Shown here: positions 43,754 through 56,150 of the stretch, piece by piece
Layout: every line of letters begins with the position of its first letter
How positions within the stretch are numbered: the first letter of the stretch is position 1
Assembly: GCA_016098155.1 (NCBI GenBank)
Contig: JAAAJB010000185.1
Coordinates: 1 to 56,536 of the forward strand
Reading direction: 5' to 3'
Length of the DNA stretch: 56,536 nucleotides
Source: Actinomortierella ambigua
Lineage: Eukaryota > Mortierellomycota > Mortierellomycetes > Mortierellales > Mortierellaceae
Position numbers and translations under genes: made by a program
The notes under the pieces: model-generated
The model's database searches: none
Told to the model about the DNA's origin: nothing
The model's input: the letters and a program-made list of their open reading frames with translations, nothing else

Positions 43754-46700
43754 TCACGGCCGTCCATGGTGATGCTGAGTAGCCATCATGGCCGGGCTTC
43801 CGACCAATGACTTTGACACGCGTATCACGCCATCGTCCTCGCGGCGGCCTTGCACGCTTCCCTGGCCGGCCAGTCGGATCACGCTCTTCTTCTGCTTCAT
43901 CACCCGCTTCGTCCGACCTGGGCCTCCCACCCCGCTACCAACGCTACCAGCGCTGGCCGCGCTGCCATAGCCTCCTCGTCCTCCGAGACCACCACCACTA
44001 CCGCCAATACCGCTATCCGACACTCCGCTGCTGTCAAAGTCAAAAGACGTCGAGCCCAAAAACGGCCCATGCCCCGACCCTTGACGCTGTCCATATACTG
44101 GGCGCAACGGAGACGCCGACGATCCTCCCGACGCTGACATGGACGTCGACATTCGCAGCGGGCTCGTTTGGTGGCTAGCGGCCACCGCCGCCGATAAAGC
44201 TGACTTTGGATAATACAGCGCCCGGTAACGGTTCTCATCATCGTCGTCATCATCGTCATCGTCATCGTCATCGTCGTTGTTGTGGTTGTGGCTGTGGCTG
44301 TCGTTGTCAGTGTCGTTATGGTTGTTGTTGTTGTTGCCACGACTAGACTTGCGAACATGCTTTGACCCATGCGAAGCAACAACAACGCCACTACCACTGC
44401 GAGGTTGCTGGTGCTCTTGAATGCTCTTCAAAAGCTTCTTGGACGCCTTGAGCTCCTCCCAGCCCTTTTGCTGCTCGCGCTCCGCCGCTAGCAACAGTGT
44501 CTCGAAATCCATTGCCTTGAGATCGGAAGGCGTTGCCGGTGGGAAATCGGCCGAAGGATCAAATTCTACCGCTCCAGGTGGTCCCGCTGCTGATGATGAT
44601 GCTGTGGCACTGGCCGTGGTGGCGTTCGGGGCCGAAGTCGAGGTGGTGAGAGTTCTCGCTACTAAGGCGGATGTTGCAGACGTGGCAATACTGGTCGAAC
44701 GGTCGGGCATAAACGAGTGAGCCAACGACGATGAGGGATAGTGATGCAGCCCAGGAGTCAGTGTCTGAGCCGAATATCCCGAGCTGGCCGACAACGTCGA
44801 TGCCGTGCTAAAGTTCTTTAGGTGCTGAGGCGAGATCGCCGACAATGGCGCATCCTGGGATGATGACCCTTGCTGCTCATGCAAAGAACTCTGTTGGCGG
44901 ACATGCTGAGGAGCTTGCTGCGGATGGTGGTGGTGTTGATAGTCCAATGGGGATGGGATCCCTCGCCCAACAACCCGTGATACCGCCGAGTTTGGAGTAG
45001 CACTGCTGCTACTAGGCGACAGTGACAGTGCAGGTGCGATAGAAGAGACTCCAGAATGCGGAGTCTTGCCGCCCGACGAAGGCACAAGCGTCGATGTATT
45101 CGAGTCCCCACTCGAGCCCCTCGGGATGACGAGCGGCTTTAGGCCAGACTCTGGTCGAGCCTTTGGTGACGACGGATGATCCACCGCTTCCTGGAGCTCC
45201 TCCCATTTCAAGACGCCGTCGTCTTCATTGTCGTAGCTATTGCCCATCTTTGTCGACTTGGCGTCCTCCTTGCGCGCCCCATGCAATGAAGTGACACTGC
45301 CTCGCAACAGCCCGCGGCTCGTCTTGCGTGACAGCGTCGGTGATCCAACAGTACTAGCACTGCCTGTCATGCGCTTCTTGTTGGGTGACCGAGGCCGGCT
45401 ACTGTCGTCTTCCCCGATGGTAGAATGGCTGCTAGAAGGCGGGCGGGAGAGACGGCCCTGCTTGCCACTACCACTACCAAGGTCGCGTGTTCGGATCGAA
45501 AGCACTGGTAGATCCGTGATCGTGTCCGACTCGCCCTCAACATTCGGAATCTTGCGCCGTGCCATCACACCACCAAAACCAAACGGACGAGCCGACTTGT
45601 CCTTCTCACGATCGAGCTTTGAGACAGGGGATGTACCCATGCTGTTGCTGTGGCTGCTGCCGGCTTCATGGGATGATGGTCCTTCAGATGAACCAAGGGC
45701 AGGTGGGATAGACCTGGCCTCGACCATGATCGACTCCATTGAGACGTCGGCATCGCCAGCGTATCCGCTCACAGCATCCGAGTCAAAGCCCCTAAAGTCT
45801 TGATCCATCTCCATGGCCTGCTGCTGTGGAGGGCGGCCCGTGATGGAGGAGATGGTCAGACGGTGCTGTCGCTGCTTAAAGTTGAACAGGCCAGGGACGA
45901 CCGACTTGTTCATCACATCATGTGCGTGATGCATATCGATCAGTTCGAGCGTGAAGGACGTGAATGTGTGTGTGACATTGGCGTTGGACGAATTGTCGAC
46001 ATTGAAGAGGTCCGTCGAGTTGGCTCCGTCAGCAGGCGACGGCAGCCCAGCGTCACTGTACCGTGATCGGGCGGCACTACTCTGCCGACGACGGCGCATC
46101 GCCATCTCCAGTGTTTCACGGCGGACGCCCGGGCCACGGGGACGAGGTACCATCATGCCCGATGTCGCCATGAGTGCTGGATGTGTTGAGGAGGCAAAAG
46201 ATTGGCTTCGTGAATGAACGCTGTTCGTACGCATCACTCGACCCAGAGGCGGTGGCCCCATAGGGGTACCGGCGACTGGCCTCATCTCTCTCGAAGCCAA
46301 GACAACCATTGTCTCTTGGTCGTCCAACGGTGGTGAAGAGGTGGTGGTGGTGTTAGCGCCCGAGGCTGATGGGTTGGAAGAGCCTGTTGGTCGCGGCTTG
46401 ATCTTGATGACCTGATCCTTCTTCATGTTGCGACCAAACGGAAGGGATCTCAGCAAAGAATGCCTCCACTCTGGTGGATGGCCATCGTGTCTTTTGGTGG
46501 TGGTAACCGTCGAGTTGGGTGCTGCAGCCTCCGATGGCTCAGCGACATCGTCATCAAGGCTGTCGTCGTCTTCGTCCTGAGTGTCCACCACCATCTTGCC
46601 AGCTGAAGGGCGCTTGCCACGCTTCTTGTTTTCGTTCACCAGGCTAGAACTCGAATCCTGACTGATTGTCGCGCCCACAGGTTCGTAGGCATCGGCCGAA

Positions 46701-49567
46701 GGGATCGAAACGCGCTTTTTGGTACCGCTCAAGCCTGCACGGCCGCGAAGGCCTGATTGACGCTGGAGCTGAAGGAAGCGCTTCATGGCGTCGGCACTTG
46801 CGCGCATGGATTGTGGTCGATGGGAAGAGGCCATGCCGCCAGAGGATGCGGCAAGAGCGGCCAGGGAGGAACGCTTGGCTGCAGCCTCGAGCTTCTTCCT
46901 CTTCTTCAAAGGCAGCTCCGCGTACAGGGTATAATCGCTGTAGTCGAGTGGGGTGATAATATCCATGGAATCATCGGAATCAAAGCCATCGCCGTCGAGT
47001 TGCTGCTCGGATGTAGGTCGTTGCTCGGGAGAGAGCATCAGGACATCCTCGTCCACCATGGTCGTAGGCGGCGGAGAGCTGACTCCAGGTGAGGTGTCGG
47101 GGAGATTGGCCAAGGCAGAGGCAAGCGCGGTAGGCACAGGCTGATCCAAGGACTGGTGCCGATCCAGAGTTGCTCTGCTGCCACTACTACCATCTCCAAG
47201 GCGCACGCGAGGAAAGGACCAAAATGATCGAGAGTGTCGGAGGCTCTTTTCGGGCGATTTGCTCAAGGAGGTTGACCCACTCGCTGTTGTGGTGTCATCT
47301 GATGCCGTGCTGGACCTGCCTGCTGCGACGGGTGAGTTTGTCGTGGTCGCCATGGATGTGTGATGTTGTACAGATGGTTGTTGTTGTTGCTGTTGTTGCT
47401 GTCGAGCCTTCTCTTTGAGGTTGGACGAAGACTTGATCGAGGCAAGTGTGTGGCTCATTCGATTTTTCAGTTTTAACCGCAGAGAAGACTTTGCTGGTCT
47501 GTCGTCGAATGTCGAAATGGTGTCTTGACCAATGGTGGCGAGTGAGGCATGGCTAGGCATCCGCTCAGCCTCTGGACGGGCCGGAGCAAACGCAAGGCTT
47601 GCTGTTCGAGAAGTGTCTGTGTGGAGGACGTTGTCGTCCTGTTGAAGGCCATCGTGTGGTTGCGGAGTGGAGGAGCTGGTGGTGCTATCGACATCGACGT
47701 CTGCTTTGTTCAGATGTATTGGTGGTAGTACAAATGATGGTGGTCGTGCCTCAAAGGGGTGTGTCGAGGCTGTGTTCATCTGTACCCTTGAGGTGGCAGG
47801 CCTATAGGAGTGAACAGAGTGTGATATTTTTGTTAGAGAACATGTGTAGAATTGCCGAGTCACTATAGACGCGTCGTAGTATCTAAAAGAGTACCCATGC
47901 ATTTCATCTTTGAACGACCATGGAACAGGGAGCGCGAGAATCACGGGAGTGCTCATGGTATATGTCGAAAGGAGGTTGGAAGGTGGAAAAAAAGGGATGG
48001 GAGGATCGAAGCGTAGGGTAAAACGGTAGATTGCCGACAAACGCAAAGGAGTGAGTCGAAGGAGAAAAAGGAGAGACAGAGAGAGAGGCAGAGAGAGGCA
48101 GAGGCAGAGAGAGGCACAGACAGAGAGAGGCAGAGAGACAGAGTCGTGAGAGTGAGAGGGTGAGCGAGAGATGTGAACAGAAGAGAGTGAGAGTAAAAGC
48201 AGAGGATGAAAGGGTGTGCATGGACAAGTGAAGGGAGAGAGAGAGAGACAGAGAGGGAGGGTGAGAAGGGGGTGAAAAAGAATGAAATAATAGGGAGACG
48301 GGAAGGGAAAATATGGCCATGAACCCTCCCACACCTATCCTCCCACCCACCCTTCCTTCCCACTGACCCTCCACCTCCTCCCTTCCCCCACCCAACGTCC
48401 GGACCGCATGCCATTTTGTCACGGACACAAAAAACACAACAAAGCGCCTCCCATCCCAAACTTTTCGCTCTCCCTAGTTTGGACGGTCGCGACATTGGAG
48501 AGACATCCACCGGATCTAATGTTGCGGCTGAAACCAATAACACGAAAGAAACACGCACGCTACCTTCGTTGCTGCAGATGCTTGTTCTTGAACTTGCCTA
48601 GCGCTCTCAAGAACGAAGATCTTGACGAAAACGTTGGGGCTGCATGAAGTTCTTGCACATGTGCTTTGTTGTTGTTGTTGTACGCAGAAGACAGGTCGTC
48701 GGTGCTCTTTCCATAGCGAGGTTGTACCCCCACTGTCCAAGAAGCCGTTGAATTGCTGGCCTCCAAGGGTGCCACAGTTGCACCAGATGCAGGCCTACTG
48801 CCGTTGCTGTTGCCATTACCATCACCATTATTACCGCTGCCGCTACCAGTGCCATTGCCACCGTCACCGCTGCTGCTGCTGCCGTCGTATCTCAGGTGGA
48901 CTCCTGGGATGTGGCCAGAGGCGCCTATGCTGGCTCCGGGCCCTGGTGACACGCTTGTGACACCACCCCGCTTTCCTCCAGCACCGCCACCGATTCGGCC
49001 CTTTGTGCACGCGCCAGGCTCAGCGACAGACGATGTGGACGGCCATCGGTCATACCTGATTGGCATGTCCCAGGCACCATACAAGTCGGTCGGGGTTTGG
49101 CTGTGGAAGGGCCTATTCCGTCGCAGAGGTCGTGCGACAGGAAGCTGGTGGGTGCGTGCAAGCCGAGAATGGGGGCCCTGCCTTGAGGTAAGCCTCGAAG
49201 CGCGCTGTGATGGGCGAGAGGAGGTAGTGGTGGCAAGGGTAGAGGATACGTGAAGGGGTTCATCGGCTGGAGAGAGGACTGCCCAGGTTGTGGTAGTGGT
49301 GGTGGTGGTGGCGGTGGCGGTGGAGGGTTGTGGAAGGGAAGGCAAGGGCGTGGGAGCCGCATCAGCCCATGGTGTAGACGATGCGGGGACGAGGAGAGAG
49401 GCGGACGGGGGTGAGTTTGTGGGCATGGAATAGTCTGTTCCAGTGTGGTGGTGAGCTGGTAGAAGTGGGTGTTGCTGTTGTTGATGCTGCTCTTGTTGTT
49501 GTTTTTGTTGTTGTTTTGATAGGTGGTGGTGGTGGTGGTGGTGGAGCAATGGCCGTGGGGAAGTCAT
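43754..49567 (-). CDS. Very large, mostly disordered Ser/Thr/Gln-rich protein
   Basis: Exon 1 (49567-48564) and exon 2 (47801-43754) join in phase (AG|G) to 1683 residues across a 762-base intron. I recognise no domain. The start is His/Gln-rich (MTSPRPLLHHHHHHHL). Short segments look conserved-like and ordered among long Ser/Pro/Gly runs: SSLRLKLKNRMSHTLASIKS, YTLYAELPLKKRKKLEAAAK (possible nuclear localisation signal), and THTFTSFTLELIDMHHAHDV followed by VVPGLFNFKQRQHR. An Asp run follows NNDDDD about 190 residues before the end, and a Gly-rich patch lies near the end. Many R-x-x-S and S-P sites suggest heavy phosphorylation. It may be a signalling or nuclear scaffold; that is a guess. Frame integrity over 4 kb shows it is a real gene. 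The upstream DNA is GA-rich over more than 1.5 kb. Confidence 0.8.
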
Positions 49568-51220
49568 CCAAGGGGAAGAGGGGTTTGGACTGGACTGGAC
49601 TGGGAGAGTGTGCGGTAAGCGCTAAGAGGATAGGGCTGGAAATGGATCACAAAGGAGAGAGAGTTGATATGAAAGTGGAGACAGAGAGAGAGAGAGAGAG
49701 AGAGAGTATGAGTGAGTGCGTGGAGTAAGAGAGTAGACTAAGAACGTGGGGGGCAAAGAGGGGAGGACAAGAAGAAGGGGAAAAGAGGGAAAGGGAAGGA
49801 GGAGGATGATGATGGGATGGAAGCAACAAAAGCAAACAAGGACGCGGAAAAAAAAAATTACAACGCGCGACTTGTATTCTTTGAGTTTAGAGCGGAGGGA
49901 CGAGCGAGAGAGAAGGGGGAGAGAGAGAGAGGGAGAGGGAGAGAGGGAGAGAGAGAGAAAGAGAGACAGAGGGAGAGAGAGAGAGGGGCAGGCAGGGCTG
50001 TTTGGAGAATTGTTACTGCATGGGATCGAGATTAATGAAGAGATGAATGCACATGAATGAGAATAATGGACACCGTGGAGAGGATGATGACAAAATAATA
50101 TATAAAATAGAAAAAAAAAGTGAGCCATGTCCACTTTGCAGCGAACAACAAAAAATAGAGCACAATGTCCTGTATGGTGGTGCATTGGCTGGTGGTGGGG
50201 TCTATTTTCCATATGCTTTGCAACTGAGCAGAACCTTCTTCTTGTTATTGATATACACTTACGGAAAATGTAGGTTTGGGGTGCTGCAGAAGAAGAAGAG
50301 AAGAGAGAGAAGAGAGAGAAGAGAGAGAAGAGAGAGACGAGAGAGAGAGTGAGAAAGTGTGAGAGAGAGGAAGAAAGAGAGAGAGAGAGAAAAAAAAAGG
50401 AGAAAGAGAAGAGAGAGAGAGAGAGCAGATCACCCAAAGGGCAATGAATAAAGGAGGCTGCAGTTGAAGAGAGCAAACAAGTCTGAGACGTATGCTAGGC
50501 ACGAGGCGTGCTTCTTCTTGTTCTTGCTCTTTTTGTGGACAGGCCGATGCTGGTAGCGCAGTTTTCGTCAGTCGGGATGTTGCATCAACAATGGGACAAG
50601 CGTAGGGTAAGGGTAGGGCAAGACAAGGGGAGTGTGTGAGAGAGAGAGAGAGAGAGAAAGTGGAGGTACAAAGAGGGATGGGAAGTTTGGGCCAAAAAGG
50701 TTATTTCTGGTTGTAGGAAGACACCAAAAGGATCGCCGAGAGGAAAAAAGAAGGGCACCCATCCAAGACCCGTCGCGAACAAGAAGACGGGAAAGCATGT
50801 TTGGGAGAGACAGTCGACGGGAAGAAAAAAAAAATAGAGAGATATACAACAGACGATGAACATGGTGACAGACGAGTGAGAATGAGAGAGAGAGAGAGAA
50901 AGACAAACTTTGGTCAGCATCCAGCTTCAAGAGTGAAGAGAACTAGAGAGAGATACTCAAAGAGAAGGGGGAGAGAGAGAGAGGAAGGAGAGACGACTAC
51001 AAACACAGATGCCATGTACATGTACAACTGTGTGATCTTGGTTTTTGGGGCCACGTTGGCCTGTTGCAGCTCCCCCTTCCACGATACGCGACGTGACGAC
51101 AGGATACATGGCAGGAGAGAGAGAGCGAGAGAGAGAAGGACAAGGAGGGGGGGGGGTGGGCAAACAATGGTGGAGGCGGGGAAGAAAAAGAAAAAAAAAA
51201 AGAGAGGGTCCCGTAACATC
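49568..51220. repeat. GA/CT-rich microsatellite region upstream of the large gene
   Basis: Repeated (GA)n tracts lie at about 49682-49705, 49918-49990, 50288-50430, 50636-50660, 50885-50900, 50970-50985 and 51115-51140. At 50291-50340 a near 10-base period (agagagaaga) recurs at least four times. On the minus strand, the direction of the large gene, this is a CT-rich leader/promoter. Long open frames on either strand here are products of the repeats. I see no gene. Confidence 0.75.
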
Positions 51221-53049
51221 AGCGACCCTTTCTTCCCCTTGCCCTTTGCGCATCCTTGTACGACACGACCACGTTCAGCATGTACCTTGCTTCTGCTTCT
51301 TCGGAAGGAGATGTTTAAAATAAATAGATTATCGTTGCACCCTTGTTTCTTTTCTATGGTCGATGTGTATTATTGTCGAGAGTAAAAAAAAAGCAGTAGC
51401 ACCCACCTACTTCGTATATATGAAGAAGATGTAGGGATGCTGCAGTGCTTCCTTCTTCTCGGAACAGAGTGTTCTTCTACTGTGCTGCAACCCCTGTAGA
51501 CCTCCCTCTTTAGTGGGGCAAGATGGGGGTGTCGGTGTTGGAGAGATGGGTCGGGGATGCTAAAGTCTCGGCTAAATCTGTCTGGCAGGTTGACATAGAT
51601 GCTAAAGTTCAAGTGGGGTTGTCGTAATGAACTCGGGAGGTAGGAACAAGTCGTATTGAAAATGAATGAACGTATAATGTAGTGGTAGATACAGGAGGGG
51701 GTCGTTGCAAAAGTCGTCAAGTGTGTTAGTCGAGTGGTTGTGGATGGGGAGGGGAGAGGAGGAGGAAGAGGTTCGACGGATGGAAAGTCGATAATGGTGA
51801 CAAAGGAGGGGGACCAAGAGCAGTGGGTTAGGGGTGGCGAGAGGGTAAAAAAAAAAAAGAGGAAGGGAAAGGAAGAAGAAAAGAAGGAAAGAAGGAAGGA
51901 GAGAAATGAAGAGGGGGACAGCGGAATAAGGTGTGTGGGTCGATGCTCAGTGTGGCTCTCGAGCAACAATATTGGTACGAACCAAGTGGGGGAGGTAGCA
52001 CGAGGAAACCATATACACATACAACAATCATGACTACCCCCCCCCCACTGAGCCTCCTCGCGATTCTATATGGAAATTGGATGGTGAGCCTACTGCCTGA
52101 TTCTTTTTTTTTAAGGCGCCAAAGAGAGCGGAGCGGAGGAGGGGAGGAGGGAGCAGGCTGGTTGGGGAGTGCCTGTCGTGCTAGTCTTGCCTCCCGTCCT
52201 CGGAGTTTTGGCAGCGCCAGTATGCACTCAAGCCTGGAAAGTAACTTTGTAGTATGCCGGGCTGACAGGCGCAGGCAGCACACAACATGGAGAAGTGGCA
52301 TGCACTACCCATACAACCGACAAGGCAATAGGTTGACAAAGTCATATCAGAAACCATCCTGGCGCTTCATATCTATTCTTGTCCAGCTCAGTTGCTTTAA
52401 TGTTCTATTTAAGGAGGTGGAAGTGGAGGCGAAGAAGTCCAGGAGACAAAGACGGAAAGGAAAGAGCTAGAGGTAGAATAAGAAGGAGATGAATGAACCT
52501 CAACCTGGGGCAGTTGTGAAGAATCACTTGCGACATGAGAGAGAGAGTGTGTGTGTGTACGAGTGCGTGTAAGTGTGTGTTCTTGCTCCGATTATCGCCC
52601 CACCATCTTGGTTCTTTTGGCATGATTATCGCTAGAATGGTGTTCTTACCGTATTGGTACTTTTTTTTTGGATATACGCTATTTTCGGCACCAAACTACC
52701 CCTGTCGAGTTCTACACCTCCTACAAGTGTCCTCGCTGCCATGTTTACCTACCTTGACTGAATCATTTATCAGCGTCTTCGCTGTCGCACATGTTAGCGA
52801 GGGCATCTCAGCGACAAAATGGCAACCGCCGACATTTGCAGCATTTCGAAGAGAGAACTGGATCGACAAGGATGGTATATATAGGCACCTTCTACTGTCC
52901 TAAAACGGGTGAATCGACAAAAAAAGGGGCAGGATCGCCAAATTCGAAGGAAGGGGGAAAGGGGAGAGGAGTAATGAGATGCAACAATGTACCTTGTCTG
53001 GCCGGTCGGTTGCACAGACTTTATCCTGATCGACCGAGAAGACTCATCC
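51221..53049. other. Gene-free stretch
   Basis: Purine-rich DNA continues to about 51910. Open frames are short and repeat-derived. No splice-consistent gene, RNA gene or clear mobile element is visible. Confidence 0.45.
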
Positions 53050-54850
53050 ACGCGCGTATCCTCTCTCTCTCTGTATTTGTCTCTACCTCCCCTCCTTCAC
53101 TCTGCCTATCTTTTCCAAGGTCCAACTAACACCCCTCAGCCACTTTCATCCCTATCACTCCCCGCTTGCAAAAAAAAATAAACCTCTGGCAAAAGTGAAA
53201 ATGCCGCGTGCAATCAAACCCTAGCAACGGTGCACTGGATGCATAGTAGGATCTCTTGGGTGTGGTGTTTGTGGGTGACAATTTAAATGTGGGTGGACGT
53301 GTAGGAGAATGTGTAAAACTGTACGTGTGCGTGAGGAGGGGGGTGGTGATGGTGGTACAGGAGAAGGCGTTTTGCTAGTCAAGCTTATGTGTAGTTATGA
53401 AGAAAAAAAAAACTAGCCGTAGTCACCATCCTATCAATCGTATTGGCAGAACACCATTGACTGAAGCTTTTTTGAGGTTTGAGGTGATCACGGACAATCT
53501 GCATGAAGTTGTTTCCTAGACACAAAAGGGTCTAGAGGTAAGCATACAATAGGTAATGTGTTGGTTAGCCCTACTGAACTTGTCCATATGCACTCAGAGT
53601 CGCAACCAAGGGCAACTCCATGGCGGCAATGATACTTACTCTAAGGCGTGGGATGTCCGACATTTTAATGGTATGTAGAGTGCCCTCTGGGAAAGCTGGC
53701 AGAAGGAACATAGCAAATGTCGATGGCAACATAACTGGTGTTGGGTAGGCCTGTTTGGGGGAAGAAAATACGTGTAGTATACGTAGGAGTTAAGAATTGA
53801 CAGGACCAAACACTATCCAGCCACCGCCATGCCCTCCACCTTCAATAGAGCAAGCAGGTTTGACTTACCATCGCGGCATCTTGTATATGGACTGGATGGG
53901 GTTCAGAGACGTTTGGTCAGAAAGTGGAGACCGGGATGTGTGTATAAGTGTGATGTTGTGTTATGTTGGGTTATGTTGGGTTATGTTGGATAGGGTGTTG
54001 CTGTATGGGTGATGGCTGCCATGCCCTTTGACGTAATATGAATAGTGGCGATGACCACCGTGGTGTTTCGCAAGTTGTTTGTGAATGGAATCGGGGCATG
54101 GCATTGGCTTGGAACCGATAGGTGGTGGGGAAGTCCAGCGGCGACCCTGGTTTGGGTCAGATGGGAAACTAAACGAGTTGACAAGAGACAGGAAAATGAA
54201 GAAGATCAAGAAAAGCAAATGGTTAGTCATGCATGCCTTCACTTGTACATCTGACGAAGTCAGGTCAGTCATGAGCTCGCACCGTACCTTTGGACCTCCC
54301 GGGGTTGTGGCCACCACCTTCGTTCTTGGGAGCCATTCTTAGTGATGAGTTGTGAGTTGTGGATAATCTTGCTTTGTGTCATGTAGAGGGGATTTTTCTA
54401 ACAGGAATGTGATATAAGAAGAAGAGGCGAGTAATCTCAGCCAAGGGTCACCTCAACATGTCGCTTCTCAACACTCAGTATCAAAAAAGGATGTAACAAG
54501 AGCCTTACCTTGTGTACTTGATGATCTGCGAGAATGGTCCCTTGGTCTAGTGGCTGGGAGCTGGGGAAGACTGGGTGCCAATGTGCGAGAGGCAGGCCGG
54601 CCCACATTCTTCACCCCTGCCACTTGACCCGGCGGTCGTTGGTCACCCAAGCGTGGAATTGAGTGTGATGTTGGCCCTTTTCAAGGAGCAGGGCTGGATG
54701 GGCTAAGGACGCGAATAGCAAGGGCAAAAAGAGACCGTCAGTTTCGAGTACTTTGCAACTCTACATTCTACAATTTCATCCACCTTCCAAGTCTTCTCCA
54801 GCACATACCTTTGAGCGCCTAAGATGACCATGTCGCAAACTTGTGTATTC
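53050..54850 (-). repeat. Dispersed repeat, copy B (best-preserved frames)
   Basis: Same orientation and block order as copy A at 1000-2201, but longer, with about 650 bases (53290-53940) that A lacks. On the minus strand, intact-looking pieces with splice donors follow each other: ..GCGCTCAAAG|GTATGT (about 54815), a frame LGDQRPPGQVAGVKNVGRP ending at a CAAG|GTAAGG donor (about 54505), a short frame MAPKNEGGGHNPGRSK at a GTACGG donor (about 54290), and a frame with PPPIGSKPMPCPDSIHKQL. This could be a spliced gene of an unknown family or a transcribed non-coding unit. No known domain is visible. Confidence 0.7.
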
Positions 54851-54959
54851 TTTTTTTTTTCTTCTTTTTTCTTTTTTCTTTTTCTTTGTATGTTAAGTTT
54901 TATTCGAATCAGTTTTTTTTAGAATTCTATTCATATCCCTTTTTTCTTTCTCTTCTTTT
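54851..54959. other. T-rich junction between repeat copies B and C
   Basis: A TTTTCTTC-type pyrimidine tract (54850-54895) separates copies B and C. It resembles the polypyrimidine sequence next to the far end of copy C, as expected if each unit carries a pyrimidine-rich upstream end on the minus strand. Confidence 0.5.
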
Positions 54960-56150
54960 TTGTGGAGAGATGTGATGTGATGTGGAGAGTAGTGTGTTGC
55001 ATGGGATTGGTTGTGTTGGGGGATGTTGGGTATGCCCTTGGACGCAGTGTGAATGATGATAATGGCTATGCAGCCTTCATGAGCTGCTTGTGACAAGCGC
55101 CAGGGCAAGGCTTTGTTGGACGACTGAAAGGTAGTGCCCCGAGATAGGGGAGGGGGGTCTGGGGTTATGGCAGATGTTGGAGGTGTGCCGGTTTTTGATC
55201 TATGTGGAACGGCGAGGGAGAACAGGAAGAGTGAGAAGGCAGTGTCAGAATTGAATGGCTTTCATAACATGTAGCAGACCAGCACAATCCACCACAAGTT
55301 CATATGCACAGTACCTTTGAAACCCCGGGGTTGTGGCAGCCACCTTTGTCGTTCTTGGGGACCAATCCTCTTGATGTGTTGTTGGTGTAGTTGATTCTTG
55401 TTATTAGGGTATTGGGGTATATGGGATTGTTCTAACCGAGAATTGAATAAGGAGTGAGGACGTTCGCCAAGGAAAGAAATGTTAGCAAAGGACGTTTTCA
55501 ACATATCGCTTCGCGTCCCACTCATTCTATTCATTGGAGAGCAAACAAATACAAAGAGCCATACTTTTTGTTGCAGAGGTTCAGCGAGAATGGTCCTTTG
55601 GTCGCGTGGCTAGGGCCTGGGGAAGACTGGGTGCCAATGTGTGAGAGGCCGGCTGGCCCACATTCTTCGCTCCTGCCACTTGACCCGGCGGTCCTTGGTC
55701 ATCCAGGCGTGGCCATGAGCGTGGCGATGGCCCTTGCCGAGGAGCAGGCTTAAAGGTCACACACATGTTCAAGGAGAATATGAGAAGAGTCAGTCATGAG
55801 TTCTCTCCATTTAACACTCAAAAGTTTCATCCGCCTGCCACTCCTTCTCGAGAACTTACCTTGAAGCGTCTTGGATGGCCGTGTGGCAGACCGGAATGTA
55901 AGATGGCGAGGATGGATGCCGCTTTGGGAGTTTGATTGTGTGCAGAGTTGAAGGAATGGATTGTGTGTGGGGGATAGGGGGGGGGGTTTGATCCAAAGCT
56001 GCGAGAGTGGTAGGGCATCCTGTTGCAACACCGAGAAGAACCATAAGTATGTGTGCGCTGGTTTCTTTGCTGTCTTCAAGTTCATTGATGCCAACTATCC
56101 GCGTGTCCTTGTCAAAGTTGCTTACCTTTTGATCCTCTTGCTTGTCATTT
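54960..56150 (-). repeat. Dispersed repeat, copy C
   Basis: Third copy, arranged in tandem behind copy B. It matches copy A at 1780-2200 and copy B at 54480-54840, with the minus-strand frame LDDQGPPGQVAGAKNVGQPA matching LGDQRPPGQVAGVKNVGRP of copy B. Donor-like sites recur at TTCAAG|GTAAGT (55861) and TTTCAAAG|GTACTG (55311). Its outermost minus-strand piece, MTSKRIK at 56148 with a donor AAAAG|GTAAGC (about 56128), could be a first exon. A stop interrupts the frame after PKDHSR, so this copy may be inactive. Confidence 0.65.

Noticed and set aside
47904..48558. Minus-strand frames rich in Ser/Leu/Pro inside the large gene's intron
   Set aside because: They are translations of CT/GA microsatellites; the intron boundaries AG|GTAGCG and TATAG|G restore the proper frame.
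49622..50476. 284-codon minus-strand frame with apparent hydrophobic segments
   Set aside because: The Leu/Ser/Phe repeats come from (CT)n arrays and mimic membrane helices.
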